64,000 nucleotides of DNA from Bacteroidia bacterium. Its GTDB lineage: Bacteria > Bacteroidota > Bacteroidia > J057. Made by a program: the position numbers and the translations under genes. Of this stretch, positions 1-7,623 are shown piece after piece (within the stretch, counting starts at the first letter, position 1; each line of letters starts with the position of its first letter). The stretch spans positions 6,882,001 through 6,946,000 of the forward strand of contig JAWPMV010000001.1 of NCBI GenBank assembly GCA_033391075.1. The letters are read 5' to 3'. Under the pieces are notes generated by a model. It made no database searches. It was not told where the DNA came from and saw only the letters and a list, made by a program, of their open reading frames with translations.

Positions 1-802
1 CTTTTTCAACCTCTTTCAAAAGGATCGGATGAACCTCTTTTATGGCTCTATGGGAAATGTAATTCCCATATTTATCAACAATGATTCTCAATACTACCGT
101 CCCACTTATCCCGGCATCCCTGGCAAGTTGAGGATACTTGAGCACCTTCATAATCTCTTTCAGGTTCACGGGTTCAGGCTCTGAATCAACGTTTTTGCAA
201 AATGTATTCGGAAAATAAGGCGGTTCGCCTATCCCATAATCTCTTTCCCCAGGAAAACAAAAGCAACAAAAATGAACTTCTTCCCCAAATATCAGCGGTA
301 AATCAAAACTAGCTGGGACCTCATACTCAAGGACTTCTTCAACCGAATCAAGCTCAGGAATAATGTATGCTTCTTCAATATCAATAATAGCAGCTACTGA
401 CTTTGGATCAAGTATATATTGATCATTTGCTATTCCATCCATCCTGATTTTATGGCGAACTTGAGGCGCAGGTATTTGAAAATTCAGGAGATGTACTTTT
501 GTGCCTTGAGATAAAGCACCGTTGGGTGCAGGAAGGTGCTCAGGAGATTTATAAGGAATTTTGGGCCATCTGCATACTGAAGTTGACATATAGGATCTTT
601 CCTTCTCCCCCACATAAAAATGCAAAACTGCTAAAGGCAGATAAATGGCTAAGCCCCCGACAATAGCGAGGGCAGTCATGCCATACCAGATTTGGTTTTT
701 CTGGAGTTCTTTTCTCCCGTAAACGGGATCAATTTCTTTTGTAGGTTGTGGCTTGCCGTTTTTCAGGACCTGCCAATAGTACCGAAGGAGTGAGGTGATC
801 AT
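1..802 (-). CDS. TonB-family energy transducer (3' end beyond window)
   Basis: This partial minus-strand frame starts at the ATG at 802 and runs off the window edge. I read it directly from the reverse complement; it is open throughout. A short cytoplasmic stretch is followed by one membrane helix at about residues 40-60, then a proline-containing periplasmic region. The visible end matches the TonB C-terminal fold, with a KYPQLARDAGISG stretch followed by TVVLRIIVDKYGN. TonB proteins carry proton-motive energy from the inner membrane to outer-membrane receptors. It lies 53 bp downstream of a small membrane-protein gene on the same strand, so the two are probably cotranscribed. No exbB or exbD is visible here, so it may be one of the many TonB paralogues of Bacteroidota. 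A Cys-rich patch (FCCFCF) in the middle is unusual. Confidence 0.75.
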   Translation of the reverse strand, partial: MITSLLRYYWQVLKNGKPQPTKEIDPVYGRKELQKNQIWYGMTALAIVGGLAIYLPLAVLHFYVGEKERSYMSTSVCRWPKIPYKSPEHLPAPNGALSQGTKVHLLNFQIPAPQVRHKIRMDGIANDQYILDPKSVAAIIDIEEAYIIPELDSVEEVLEYEVPASFDLPLIFGEEVHFCCFCFPGERDYGIGEPPYFPNTFCKNVDSEPEPVNLKEIMKVLKYPQLARDAGISGTVVLRIIVDKYGNYISHRAIKEVHPILLKEVEK

Positions 803-855
803 GCTTTCTCATTTATGCAATGGAACAATTCAATTCCATGCAGGAGAAAGCGAAC

Positions 856-1272
856 CTAGTTTACATCTGAACTGAGCTCATGCCAGATAACAATGCGATT
901 GTTCGATTTTTCATGGATGGAATTACGATGCTTGGGAAGGGGAGGCCTTGGACGAATCGGCTCCGCAAATACACGTGAGCTGTTCATGTGAGTGCTTGTT
1001 TGCTGTCTGGGAAAGTTGTGAAAGGAAACTCCTAGTAATAAGGATATCCAAAGTGTAATGCAGGCAAACATAGAACTGAGGGCCAGTCTGTGGAAATTGC
1101 GATCCTTCTTTTTCAGGTATTCCCGATAGGCTGGACTTCTCAACGCCATCTCTACCTCCCTCGTAATGGCTTTCATATTACGGTTGCGAATATGGGTCAA
1201 GGTTCGGTTAAAACCTCTCCATCCTTTAGACAACAATCCATAAGCCAGGTAAATGAGATCACGAATAATCAT
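856..1272 (-). CDS. Small single-pass membrane protein, unknown function
   Basis: I do not recognise this 138-residue protein. It has a basic N-terminal half of about 60 residues, one clear hydrophobic helix near residues 64-85 (LALSSMFACITLWISLLLG) and a short proline-rich tail. The positive charges before the helix suggest that the N-terminus is cytoplasmic. The gene is directly upstream of the TonB-like gene on the same strand, with a 53-bp gap. It could be an accessory to that transducer or an anti-sigma-like membrane protein, but no motif proves either. A plus-strand frame at 1090-1314 overlaps it and shows no protein-like features. Confidence 0.55.
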   Translation of the reverse strand: MIIRDLIYLAYGLLSKGWRGFNRTLTHIRNRNMKAITREVEMALRSPAYREYLKKKDRNFHRLALSSMFACITLWISLLLGVSFHNFPRQQTSTHMNSSRVFAEPIRPRPPLPKHRNSIHEKSNNRIVIWHELSSDVN

Positions 1273-1467
1273 TTGGATAATCTAGTGATACGAAAATCCC
1301 ATTTTCCCAAGTAAATTGAAAAGAACTTTGCTCCCAAAGCTTACCATTGTCGTCCCCATGTAAGAATCTCGAATGGATTTTTTCCCGGGGTTTGTCAAAC
1401 AGCTTCAGGTTTATTATCTAGACTGCAGATTCGCCCCTATTCCACATATTTCTCTAGAAAAAATCCT

Positions 1468-2925
1468 ATGTATCGACTCATTCTACTTGTTTTATTTTGG
1501 ATTCCTTCGCTACTTTTTACTCAAAATTCTGCTATTCAATCCGCAATTAATACCTTAGACCGCGATCCCGACATGCGCTCGGCCAATTGGTCTTTTACGG
1601 TTTTGGACCTGAGTAGTGGTAAGACCATCGCAAGCCACGATCCCTATTCCAGCTTGAGCACAGCTTCCAGCTTAAAGGCTATTACCACAGCTTCCGCACT
1701 CGCTATTTTGGGACCTAACTATAGATATGAAACCTTCATTGAGCATGATGGGCGTTTGGAAGGAGGAATCCTGGAGGGAAATCTATACCTCAGAGGCTCA
1801 GGAGATCCCAGTTTAGGTTCAGATAGATTTGGAGAGGAATTGGCGATGGATAAAGTGCTGAATAAGTGGGCCTTGAAATTGAAAGATTCGGGCATACGAG
1901 AGATTAGAGGAATGATCATAGGAGATGCTCAGGCATTTTCTACCCAGCTTACACCCGATGAATGGGCATGGGAAGATATTGGAAACTATTACGGAGCGGG
2001 AGTAAGTGGGCTAAATCTGCATGAGAACTTATACTACCTCGATTTAAAACCCGGCCCATCTGTCGGTTCTGGTACGAAGGTGATTCGCACTCGTCCGGCG
2101 ATGAACATCAGTTTTGAAAATGAGTTGAGAACGGCAGGTTCCCGAACCGGAGATAATGCCTATATTTTTGGAGCTCCCTATACCCGTATTCGATATATAA
2201 GAGGGACGATACCCGCGGGGCGATCTGTCTTTACTATAAAGGGTTCTATTCCTGATCCTACTCAATTTGCAGCAGAACGCCTGAAGATGGCTTTGGAGAA
2301 ATGTGGAATCATTGTGGAAGGAGGTGCAAGCTCAGTTAGACATGAGCGTTTGCAGGGAAGGTATAGAGAGAGTAGGAGGAATGTATTGCTCAGCCACAAT
2401 TCTCCTCGCATGTCTGAGATCGTTTACCATACCAATATGAAAAGCGTCAATCTCTTTGCAGAGGCATTGGCACGAACCATCGCTGTCCATAATGGGAAGT
2501 TTGGCGGAAATGAGGAAGCCGTTGATGAAATTATGAACTATTGGTCCGCAAAAGGAATAGATACCAGAGGCATGAATATGCGAGATGGAAGCGGCCTGTC
2601 TCCCGGCAATGCAGTTTCCACCTATCAAATGGCGAGTATTCTCCGATATGCTTCCCGTCAAAGTTATTTTGAGACCTTTGAAAAATCTCTTCCCCTGGCC
2701 GGCAAATCCGGTTCTCTGAGAAGTATGATGAAAGGGACGATTGCAGAAGGAAAAGTTCGGGCGAAAAGCGGCTACATAGCAGGAGTTAGGAGCTATACAG
2801 GCTATGTTCGTACCAGAAGCGGGCAACATTGGGCCTTTAGCATGATCGCCAATAATTATAGCTGTAGTGCAGGAGCTATGAGAAGAAAACTTGAGAAACT
2901 CATGGTCGCCATGGCAGGGCAGTAA
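1468..2925 (+). CDS. dacB: D-alanyl-D-alanine carboxypeptidase/endopeptidase, PBP4 type (S13)
   Basis: This 485-residue secreted protein trims or cleaves peptidoglycan stem peptides in the periplasm. A signal peptide covers about residues 1-19. All three penicillin-binding active-site motifs are visible: SSLK at 67-70 (nucleophile Ser and general-base Lys), SVN at 326-328, and KSG at 433-435. The long insertion between the first two motifs is typical of class C low-mass PBPs (PBP4, family S13), and the length matches the family. The frame opens with ATG followed immediately by a signal peptide, so the start is well supported. The gene is monocistronic and ends at a bidirectional terminator shared with the convergent phosphofructokinase gene. 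Confidence 0.92.
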   Translation: MYRLILLVLFWIPSLLFTQNSAIQSAINTLDRDPDMRSANWSFTVLDLSSGKTIASHDPYSSLSTASSLKAITTASALAILGPNYRYETFIEHDGRLEGGILEGNLYLRGSGDPSLGSDRFGEELAMDKVLNKWALKLKDSGIREIRGMIIGDAQAFSTQLTPDEWAWEDIGNYYGAGVSGLNLHENLYYLDLKPGPSVGSGTKVIRTRPAMNISFENELRTAGSRTGDNAYIFGAPYTRIRYIRGTIPAGRSVFTIKGSIPDPTQFAAERLKMALEKCGIIVEGGASSVRHERLQGRYRESRRNVLLSHNSPRMSEIVYHTNMKSVNLFAEALARTIAVHNGKFGGNEEAVDEIMNYWSAKGIDTRGMNMRDGSGLSPGNAVSTYQMASILRYASRQSYFETFEKSLPLAGKSGSLRSMMKGTIAEGKVRAKSGYIAGVRSYTGYVRTRSGQHWAFSMIANNYSCSAGAMRRKLEKLMVAMAGQ

Positions 2926-2937
2926 CAAAACAATTGG

Positions 2938-2970
2938 CATCCCGACCTTGCGTAGGGACCTCAATTACTT
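2938..2970 (+). repeat. 33-bp dispersed intergenic repeat, copy 1
   Basis: This short element directly after dacB begins CATCCCGACCTTGCG and ends CTCAATTACTT. It recurs in inverted orientation at 29070-29102 with one mismatch in 33 bases. Both copies sit in the 3' region of a gene next to a terminator hairpin. Similar short intergenic repeats are common in Bacteroidota genomes; the sequence alone does not show mobility. Confidence 0.75.
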
Positions 2971-2990
2971 GCTCCAAACATCATTAAAAC

Positions 2991-3024
2991 AAAAAAAGCC
3001 GCTAGCATGCTAGCGGCTTTTTTT
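2991..3024. terminator. Bidirectional rho-independent terminator
   Basis: A perfect 20-bp palindrome at 2998-3017 is flanked by seven A on the left and seven T on the right. It can end transcription of dacB from the left and of the convergent phosphofructokinase gene from the right. Confidence 0.9.
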
Positions 3025-3037
3025 ATAGCGATCTTCT

Positions 3038-4303
3038 TTATGAAGTTTCGATCGTATTTTCCAGCGGTCTCAAAAGACTTGGATCGAAATCCCAGTTGAG
3101 AATCTTGTAGAAATCATATTCTTCAGGATCGGGAACCAGAATTTTTGCTTTCTCATAATCAGGCTCACAGAGCACATGGAAATCACTAAAGACCAGTTTG
3201 GCGAATTCATTGTCGATGTCAACCAAACGGGGAGGAATCTTTCCACTCTCATCTTTCAGATCATTCAGATACAAAGCCTGAATATCTGCTCTGGAACTGG
3301 TAGAAACGATACAACCTGTTTCGCCTCTGTCAAAGAGTTGTTTTACTCCCATTCCCAAAAGCGTACATAGAGTGAGATCATAAGCCACTGGACGGGTACA
3401 ACGAAGTTCATATCCCATTTCTACCGGACGACTTTTGATCGAAATCCCCAATTCTTTGAGCTTCTTTTGTACGAGTACGTTGAAAATATGGGCTTTACTC
3501 ACGTTTCCAAGTTCGGGGTGTCCGTGCTCATCATAGGTAAAAGCAATGCCGGAATTTCTGATTTGGTCGTCACTCAGGAAGTGAAATACTCCTTCACTTA
3601 CCATAGCTACCCCATGACCGATACCTTCAATGCGTCGCTTCATCATAGCGGAAATAATCAGCTTGGTGATCTTATCGAAAGTAATTTCAGTCTTATTGAA
3701 CATCTCCGGGATGATCATGATCGGAAAGTGGCAGCTTGCACCGATTTCAAAAGCAAGGTGTCCGGCTGAGCGACCCATAGAAGACATTACAAACCAGTTT
3801 CCGCTGGTACGCGCATCTTCATATACAGTATTCCCAATTTCCACTCCCGCATTTTTGGCAGAGTTGAAGCCAAAGGTAGGTGTACGACCGGGCAAGGGGA
3901 GGTCATTATCGATGGTTTTGGGAACGTGTATATTTTGAACCTTCAGGTCATTTTTCTGGAGGTATTCTGCTAATCGGGTAGCGGTAGAAGCAGTATCATC
4001 TCCACCAATAGTTACCAGCAGCTTGATATTGTTATCTTCAAAAAATTTGGAAGAAAATTCGTGATCTTTGGGTTTATAACGACTCATGCGTAGCGTAGAT
4101 CCTCCTCTAGGGAAAATTCTATCTGCATAGTGAAAATTGATGTGGACCGTTTCTGCTTTACCATTGAACAGATTCTTGTAACCGTCATGGATGCCTACGA
4201 CACGGTAGCCGTCTTTCAGGAACATCTTGGAGATGGTGCTGATCACAGTATTGATCCCAGGGGCTGGACCACCGGCGCATAATATGGCTATTGACTTTTG
4301 CAT
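3038..4303 (-). CDS. 6-phosphofructokinase, probably pyrophosphate-dependent
   Basis: This 421-residue glycolytic enzyme phosphorylates fructose 6-phosphate to fructose 1,6-bisphosphate in the cytoplasm. The N-terminal glycine-rich loop (CAGGPAPGIN, residues 9-18) binds the phosphoryl donor. Two sites decide the donor: GGDDT at 100-104, with Asp where ATP-using enzymes have Gly, and PKTIDND at 128-134, with Lys. In the PFK family this Asp/Lys combination marks pyrophosphate as donor and usually gives a reversible enzyme that ATP does not inhibit. The length also fits PPi-PFKs rather than the roughly 320-residue bacterial ATP enzymes. The donor assignment is inferred from these residues. The gene is transcribed towards dacB and follows the FKBP gene on the same strand. 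Confidence 0.9.
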   Translation of the reverse strand: MQKSIAILCAGGPAPGINTVISTISKMFLKDGYRVVGIHDGYKNLFNGKAETVHINFHYADRIFPRGGSTLRMSRYKPKDHEFSSKFFEDNNIKLLVTIGGDDTASTATRLAEYLQKNDLKVQNIHVPKTIDNDLPLPGRTPTFGFNSAKNAGVEIGNTVYEDARTSGNWFVMSSMGRSAGHLAFEIGASCHFPIMIIPEMFNKTEITFDKITKLIISAMMKRRIEGIGHGVAMVSEGVFHFLSDDQIRNSGIAFTYDEHGHPELGNVSKAHIFNVLVQKKLKELGISIKSRPVEMGYELRCTRPVAYDLTLCTLLGMGVKQLFDRGETGCIVSTSSRADIQALYLNDLKDESGKIPPRLVDIDNEFAKLVFSDFHVLCEPDYEKAKILVPDPEEYDFYKILNWDFDPSLLRPLENTIETS

Positions 4304-4335
4304 TTTATAAATAGGATTAAAATAATCAAGCCTTA

Positions 4336-4359
4336 AATATCCTGATAAAAGAGGATATT
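4336..4359. other. Inverted repeat upstream of phosphofructokinase gene
   Basis: Two 8-bp arms, AATATCCT at 4336-4343 and AGGATATT at 4352-4359, are separated by 8 bases, 33 bp before the start codon. No T-run follows in either direction, so an operator or leader hairpin is as likely as a terminator for the upstream FKBP gene. Confidence 0.35.
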
Positions 4360-4419
4360 AACAATTCAATTTGAGGAAAGCAGTATTCTTGATTTTTTGT
4401 TTTGTAAACGGCCTTTTTT

Positions 4420-5100
4420 TTAAAGGATTTGCAAAACTTTCAGGTCAAAGATAAGCAAGGAATTGGGAGGGATTTGAGAACGACTCTCTTCTCCCCAGGC
4501 AAGTTCAGAAGGTATGTAGACTTCCCAGTGGTCTCCAGGCTTCATCAAAGTCAGGGCTTCCTGCAGACCCGGAATCATTTCCGAGAGTTCCAATTCGCGG
4601 ATACCAGGAGGTGTAAAGACTTCGCCATTTAGGAGGCGACCCTGATAATCAACTTTTACTGTATTATTGATTTGGGGGGGATTTCCATTGCCTTCTTCCA
4701 GTATCTTATATTGTAGTCCACTGGCAAGCGTCAAGACATCTTCCTTTAACTCATTTTGGCTAAGGAAGTCTCTTTGAAGGTTTTGATTCACCCGGGCTTT
4801 TTGTTCGAGGGCTTCCTGATTATCCCCATTGAGTTGAGCTGCGTAGAAATCCAGAATCATTTCGATCTGTTTATCGCTCAGTTTTAAGGAATCCTTCTGG
4901 TATTTATCACGAAATCCCTGATAAATGAGATTGGAATTGAGAGATAAGCCCTGATCCATATAATGTCGGGCAATGTCAGCACCCAAGGCATAGGAAACAC
5001 TGTCTATGCTTGTTTTTATTTGGACATTATCCGGATGCTCACTTTTGCAGGCAAATAATCCGAATGTCAGGAAAATCAGTAAGGTTAAACGATGCAACAT
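4420..5100 (-). CDS. FKBP-type peptidyl-prolyl cis-trans isomerase lipoprotein
   Basis: This 226-residue lipoprotein has a lipobox (LFAC) with Cys18 as the probable acylation site. Residues about 30-110 are helical and resemble the dimerisation arm of Mip/FkpA proteins. Residues about 135-226 form the FKBP catalytic fold, with VKVDYQGRLLNGEVF at its start, a MIPGLQEAL segment in the middle and FDLKVL at the end. Such proteins speed proline isomerisation and assist folding of exported proteins. The 3' end is 116 bp from the phosphofructokinase start on the same strand. The 5' end faces the HD/DUF5706 gene across a 108-bp divergent region. Confidence 0.88.
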   Translation of the reverse strand: MLHRLTLLIFLTFGLFACKSEHPDNVQIKTSIDSVSYALGADIARHYMDQGLSLNSNLIYQGFRDKYQKDSLKLSDKQIEMILDFYAAQLNGDNQEALEQKARVNQNLQRDFLSQNELKEDVLTLASGLQYKILEEGNGNPPQINNTVKVDYQGRLLNGEVFTPPGIRELELSEMIPGLQEALTLMKPGDHWEVYIPSELAWGEESRSQIPPNSLLIFDLKVLQIL

Positions 5101-5167
5101 TTATACTAAACTGCTTATCGAAGCGACAAAATAGTAAAAGATCGGCTTCCGCTAAAGTATAAAGCAG

Positions 5168-5175
5168 TATTTTTG
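5168..5175 (+). promoter_or_regulatory. Candidate -7 element (TATTTTTG)
   Basis: It matches the Bacteroidota -7 consensus TAnnTTTG, 33 bp before the ATG of the HD/DUF5706 gene. No clear TTG/TTTG -33 box is present about 20 bp upstream, so support is moderate. Confidence 0.4.
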
Positions 5176-5208
5176 ATCTTAGTTTTTAGTCATTAACTTA
5201 ATGGCATT

Positions 5209-6489
5209 ATGAGCATGGACTTGCAATTGCTAAAAAACGCCGAATCCTTTGTAACAGAGATGCTTGATGAGCATCTGTCCGAGAACCTGACTTACCATAA
5301 CCTTGACCACACGAAAAATGTGGTAAAGATGGTAGAAGAAATTTCACAACAGAGTGAAGTGAATGCTGAAGAAATCTATCGCCTGAAACTAGCAGCCTGG
5401 TTTCATGATGTAGGGTACCTGCACAATTATGATGGACATGAGAAAGAAAGCATAAGAATAGCCGAAGAATACCTTCGTTCTAAGAATGCAGATGAGGAGC
5501 TTATCAAAACGGTAAGCAGATTGATAGAAGTAACAGAATTAGAGGTGATGCCTGAGACTCTATTGGAAAAGGTTATCAAGGATGCAGATATGTTTCATCT
5601 GGGTAGTCCCAAAGGACTGGTTTATACAGAGGAACTAAGAAATGAATACGAGCATTTTAAGAATACCGTGTACACGGATGAGTCATGGGACAAATTAAAT
5701 TACAAGTTCTATCGTGACCACGACTACTACACACAGTACGCCAATGAGAAATTTGGGCAGTACAAGTCTGAGAATACCTTGCTATTAAAAAAGAAAGTCA
5801 AAAAAGCTAAAAACAAAGTGCAGAAAGAGAAGGAAAAGAAAAACCGCCTGTCAAGAGCTGCGCTGGAAATCCAGGTGAATAGCCTGGAAGAGAAGCTGAC
5901 AAAGACTAAGAATAAGCTCAAGAAAACCGAGCAGCTCCGCCCGGATCGTGGGATCGAAACCATGTACCGGACAACCTATCGTACCCATATTGCCTTGAGT
6001 TCTATCGCGGATAATAAGGCAAACATCTTGCTTTCCATTAGTACCTTATTGATGGGTATTATTTTTACCGAGGTGATCAATGGAATTGGGGAGTTGAAGG
6101 AATTGGATAACATCATTGCCTTTCCCATAATGGCTGTCATCATTGTCTGTATGGCAACGATCATTTTTGCGATTCTTGCTACCCGACCCAAAGTAAATTC
6201 CGGGGTTTTTACACGAGAAGACATTATCCAGAAGAAAACCAATCTGCTTTTCTTTGGAAATTATCATGGGATGCCCCTGGATGATTATTTATGGGGAGTA
6301 GGGGAAATGATGAAAGATGCTGAATATCTATATGGGAGTATGTCGAAGGACCTTTTCTTCTTGGGGAAAGTACTGGCGAAGAAATTCCAATATCTGCGAA
6401 TCGCTTACAACATATTTATGTACGGGATCATTGTCTCTCTAATGGTGGCCATGCTTGCATATTTGGTTCCTTATCTCTTTAGTAGCTGA
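5209..6489 (+). CDS. HD phosphohydrolase fused to a DUF5706 (Pycsar-effector-like) membrane domain
   Basis: This 426-residue protein has three parts. Residues 1-185 are an HD-family phosphohydrolase domain with the metal ligands in place: His34, His66-Asp67 (FHDVGY) and Asp125 (KDAD). Residues about 186-245 are a strongly charged coiled coil. Residues about 252-426 match the DUF5706/Pycsar-effector family: RTTYRTHIALSSIADNKAN leads into one hydrophobic hairpin (about 273-324), and a third helix lies near 400-423. In Pycsar anti-phage systems proteins of this family bind cCMP or cUMP and damage the membrane. No uridylate/cytidylate cyclase gene is near, so a stand-alone signalling or housekeeping role is possible. 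It is convergent with recX, with a 5-bp gap. Confidence 0.8.
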   Translation: MSMDLQLLKNAESFVTEMLDEHLSENLTYHNLDHTKNVVKMVEEISQQSEVNAEEIYRLKLAAWFHDVGYLHNYDGHEKESIRIAEEYLRSKNADEELIKTVSRLIEVTELEVMPETLLEKVIKDADMFHLGSPKGLVYTEELRNEYEHFKNTVYTDESWDKLNYKFYRDHDYYTQYANEKFGQYKSENTLLLKKKVKKAKNKVQKEKEKKNRLSRAALEIQVNSLEEKLTKTKNKLKKTEQLRPDRGIETMYRTTYRTHIALSSIADNKANILLSISTLLMGIIFTEVINGIGELKELDNIIAFPIMAVIIVCMATIIFAILATRPKVNSGVFTREDIIQKKTNLLFFGNYHGMPLDDYLWGVGEMMKDAEYLYGSMSKDLFFLGKVLAKKFQYLRIAYNIFMYGIIVSLMVAMLAYLVPYLFSS

Positions 6490-6494
6490 TCCGC

Positions 6495-6941
6495 TTAAGG
6501 CAGAATTTGCATAATCATATCCCATTCATAGCCTCTGCTTTGTAGGTAGCGAATGATCTTCTGGCGACTTTCAAAAGGAGCAATGGCAGCCCATTGTTTT
6601 TGTTTCTTTTCAACTAGACCTTCCAAAATTTTCAGGTAATCCTCTTCTTCTATTTCTGAGGAAAAGGCTTCTGCTATGAGGGAATCACTGACACCTTTCT
6701 TTTTCAATTCATAGCGGATTTTCGTTCGGCCCCATTTTTTTACTGTAAATTTCCCACGGGTAAAACTGCGAGCAAAACGAGCCTCATCCCACATCCGATC
6801 AGCCGCTAAAAGTTCCATAATTTCCGGAATATCTTTCGGCTCAACTTCCAGAGAAATCAATTTTTCTTCAATTTCCTTGCGGGAACGATCCTGGTAAGCA
6901 CAATACTTATATATACGGGGAAGGATATCCCTGTTTTTCAT
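6495..6941 (-). CDS. recX: RecX regulatory protein
   Basis: This 148-residue protein modulates RecA by binding its filament and limiting strand exchange. It consists of tandem three-helix repeats. The family signature is visible in the second repeat (KKWGRTKIRYELKKKGVS, about residues 68-85), preceded by DEARFARSFTRGK. The length is typical for RecX. No recA lies in the window, which is common in Bacteroidota. The gene is convergent with the HD/DUF5706 gene, with only 5 bp between the stops, and divergent from a small lipoprotein gene. Confidence 0.88.
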   Translation of the reverse strand: MKNRDILPRIYKYCAYQDRSRKEIEEKLISLEVEPKDIPEIMELLAADRMWDEARFARSFTRGKFTVKKWGRTKIRYELKKKGVSDSLIAEAFSSEIEEEDYLKILEGLVEKKQKQWAAIAPFESRQKIIRYLQSRGYEWDMIMQILP

Positions 6942-7012
6942 AAAGAAAGTTTAGGCTCCGCTTTTTAAATTATTTAAAAAAAGAAAATAATCTGTTTCAC
7001 TTTGCAGTTTAC

Positions 7013-7020
7013 TATATTTG
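7013..7020 (+). promoter_or_regulatory. Candidate -7 element (TATATTTG)
   Basis: It matches TAnnTTTG 24 bp before the ATG at 7044. It supports the shorter start of the lipoprotein gene, because a start at 7002 would lie upstream of this element. The -33 box is unclear. Confidence 0.4.
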
Positions 7021-7043
7021 AACGGCAATCAAAATTCCAAATA

Positions 7044-7475
7044 ATGTTTAAGACACGATTTTTACTTATCGCTATAGTCCTTGTTGCCATACTCGGCACC
7101 TCATGCAGAAAGTATGAAGAAGGGCCCAATTTCAGCCTTCGTTCAAAAACAGAGCGCGTAAGCAATGATTGGAACTTCCAAACCATCGCTCGTAACAACA
7201 TTGATGAATCAGATCTTTATGAAAGATTCAATATGGTATTTACGAAAGAAGGTAAGCTCACCTGGACCATCAAAATGGTAGACCAGGATGAATTTTCAGA
7301 AACAGGGAGTTGGGAATTGGCGAGTGTGAATGAGCAGGTGAAAATCACCTTTGACGAAAAGGATATAAATGGAGAAACAAGATTGCTATTTTTGGATATC
7401 CTCCTGCTGGAAGAAGACCAGATCAGGTTTCGATATTTGAGAGAAGGAGATTTCTACAATGTCTTCCTCAATTAG
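7044..7475 (+). CDS. Lipoprotein, lipocalin-like, unknown function
   Basis: This 143-residue protein is probably a lipoprotein: after MFKTRFLLIAIVLVAILGTSC the lipobox Cys is residue 21. I chose the ATG at 7044 rather than the in-frame alternative at 7002, because the signal peptide begins there and a promoter-like element lies between the two. The rest is rich in beta-strand alternation (NMVFTKEGKLTWTI, GSWELASVNEQVKITF), like the small lipocalin-like lipoproteins of Bacteroidota. No ligand or partner can be inferred. It ends 33 bp before a terminator hairpin and is followed by fumarase under its own promoter-like site. Confidence 0.7.
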   Translation: MFKTRFLLIAIVLVAILGTSCRKYEEGPNFSLRSKTERVSNDWNFQTIARNNIDESDLYERFNMVFTKEGKLTWTIKMVDQDEFSETGSWELASVNEQVKITFDEKDINGETRLLFLDILLLEEDQIRFRYLREGDFYNVFLN

Positions 7476-7507
7476 AGATTGAAAGAAACATCGCAAACAA
7501 GAAATAC

Positions 7508-7534
7508 AGGCGCTTCTTTAGAGGCGCCTTTTTT
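7508..7534 (+). terminator. Rho-independent terminator
   Basis: A 6-bp GC-rich stem (AGGCGC at 7508-7513, GCGCCT at 7524-7529) is followed by six T. It ends the small lipoprotein transcript. Confidence 0.8.
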
Positions 7535-7547
7535 CATGGAAAAACTT

Positions 7548-7555
7548 TACCTTTG
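7548..7555 (+). promoter_or_regulatory. Candidate -7 element (TACCTTTG) for fumC
   Basis: An exact TAnnTTTG match directly after a terminator and 69 bp before the fumC ATG. The -33 region is a T-run without a clear TTG. Confidence 0.5.
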
Positions 7556-7623
7556 CAGCCCAAAGGAAGTCGATCTCGTACTTCCTCATCAATCATATAT
7601 TCAAACCATAAATACTCATATTC

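Noticed and set aside
1090-1314. Plus-strand frame of 74 codons
   Set aside because: It overlaps the minus-strand membrane protein gene, which has a clear membrane helix.
2332-2964. 210-residue minus-strand frame over dacB
   Set aside because: It lies opposite a gene with all PBP4 motifs and shows no recognisable protein features.
5209-6489. Complete Pycsar defence system
   Set aside because: No nucleotidyl cyclase gene is adjacent; the neighbours are an FKBP lipoprotein and recX.
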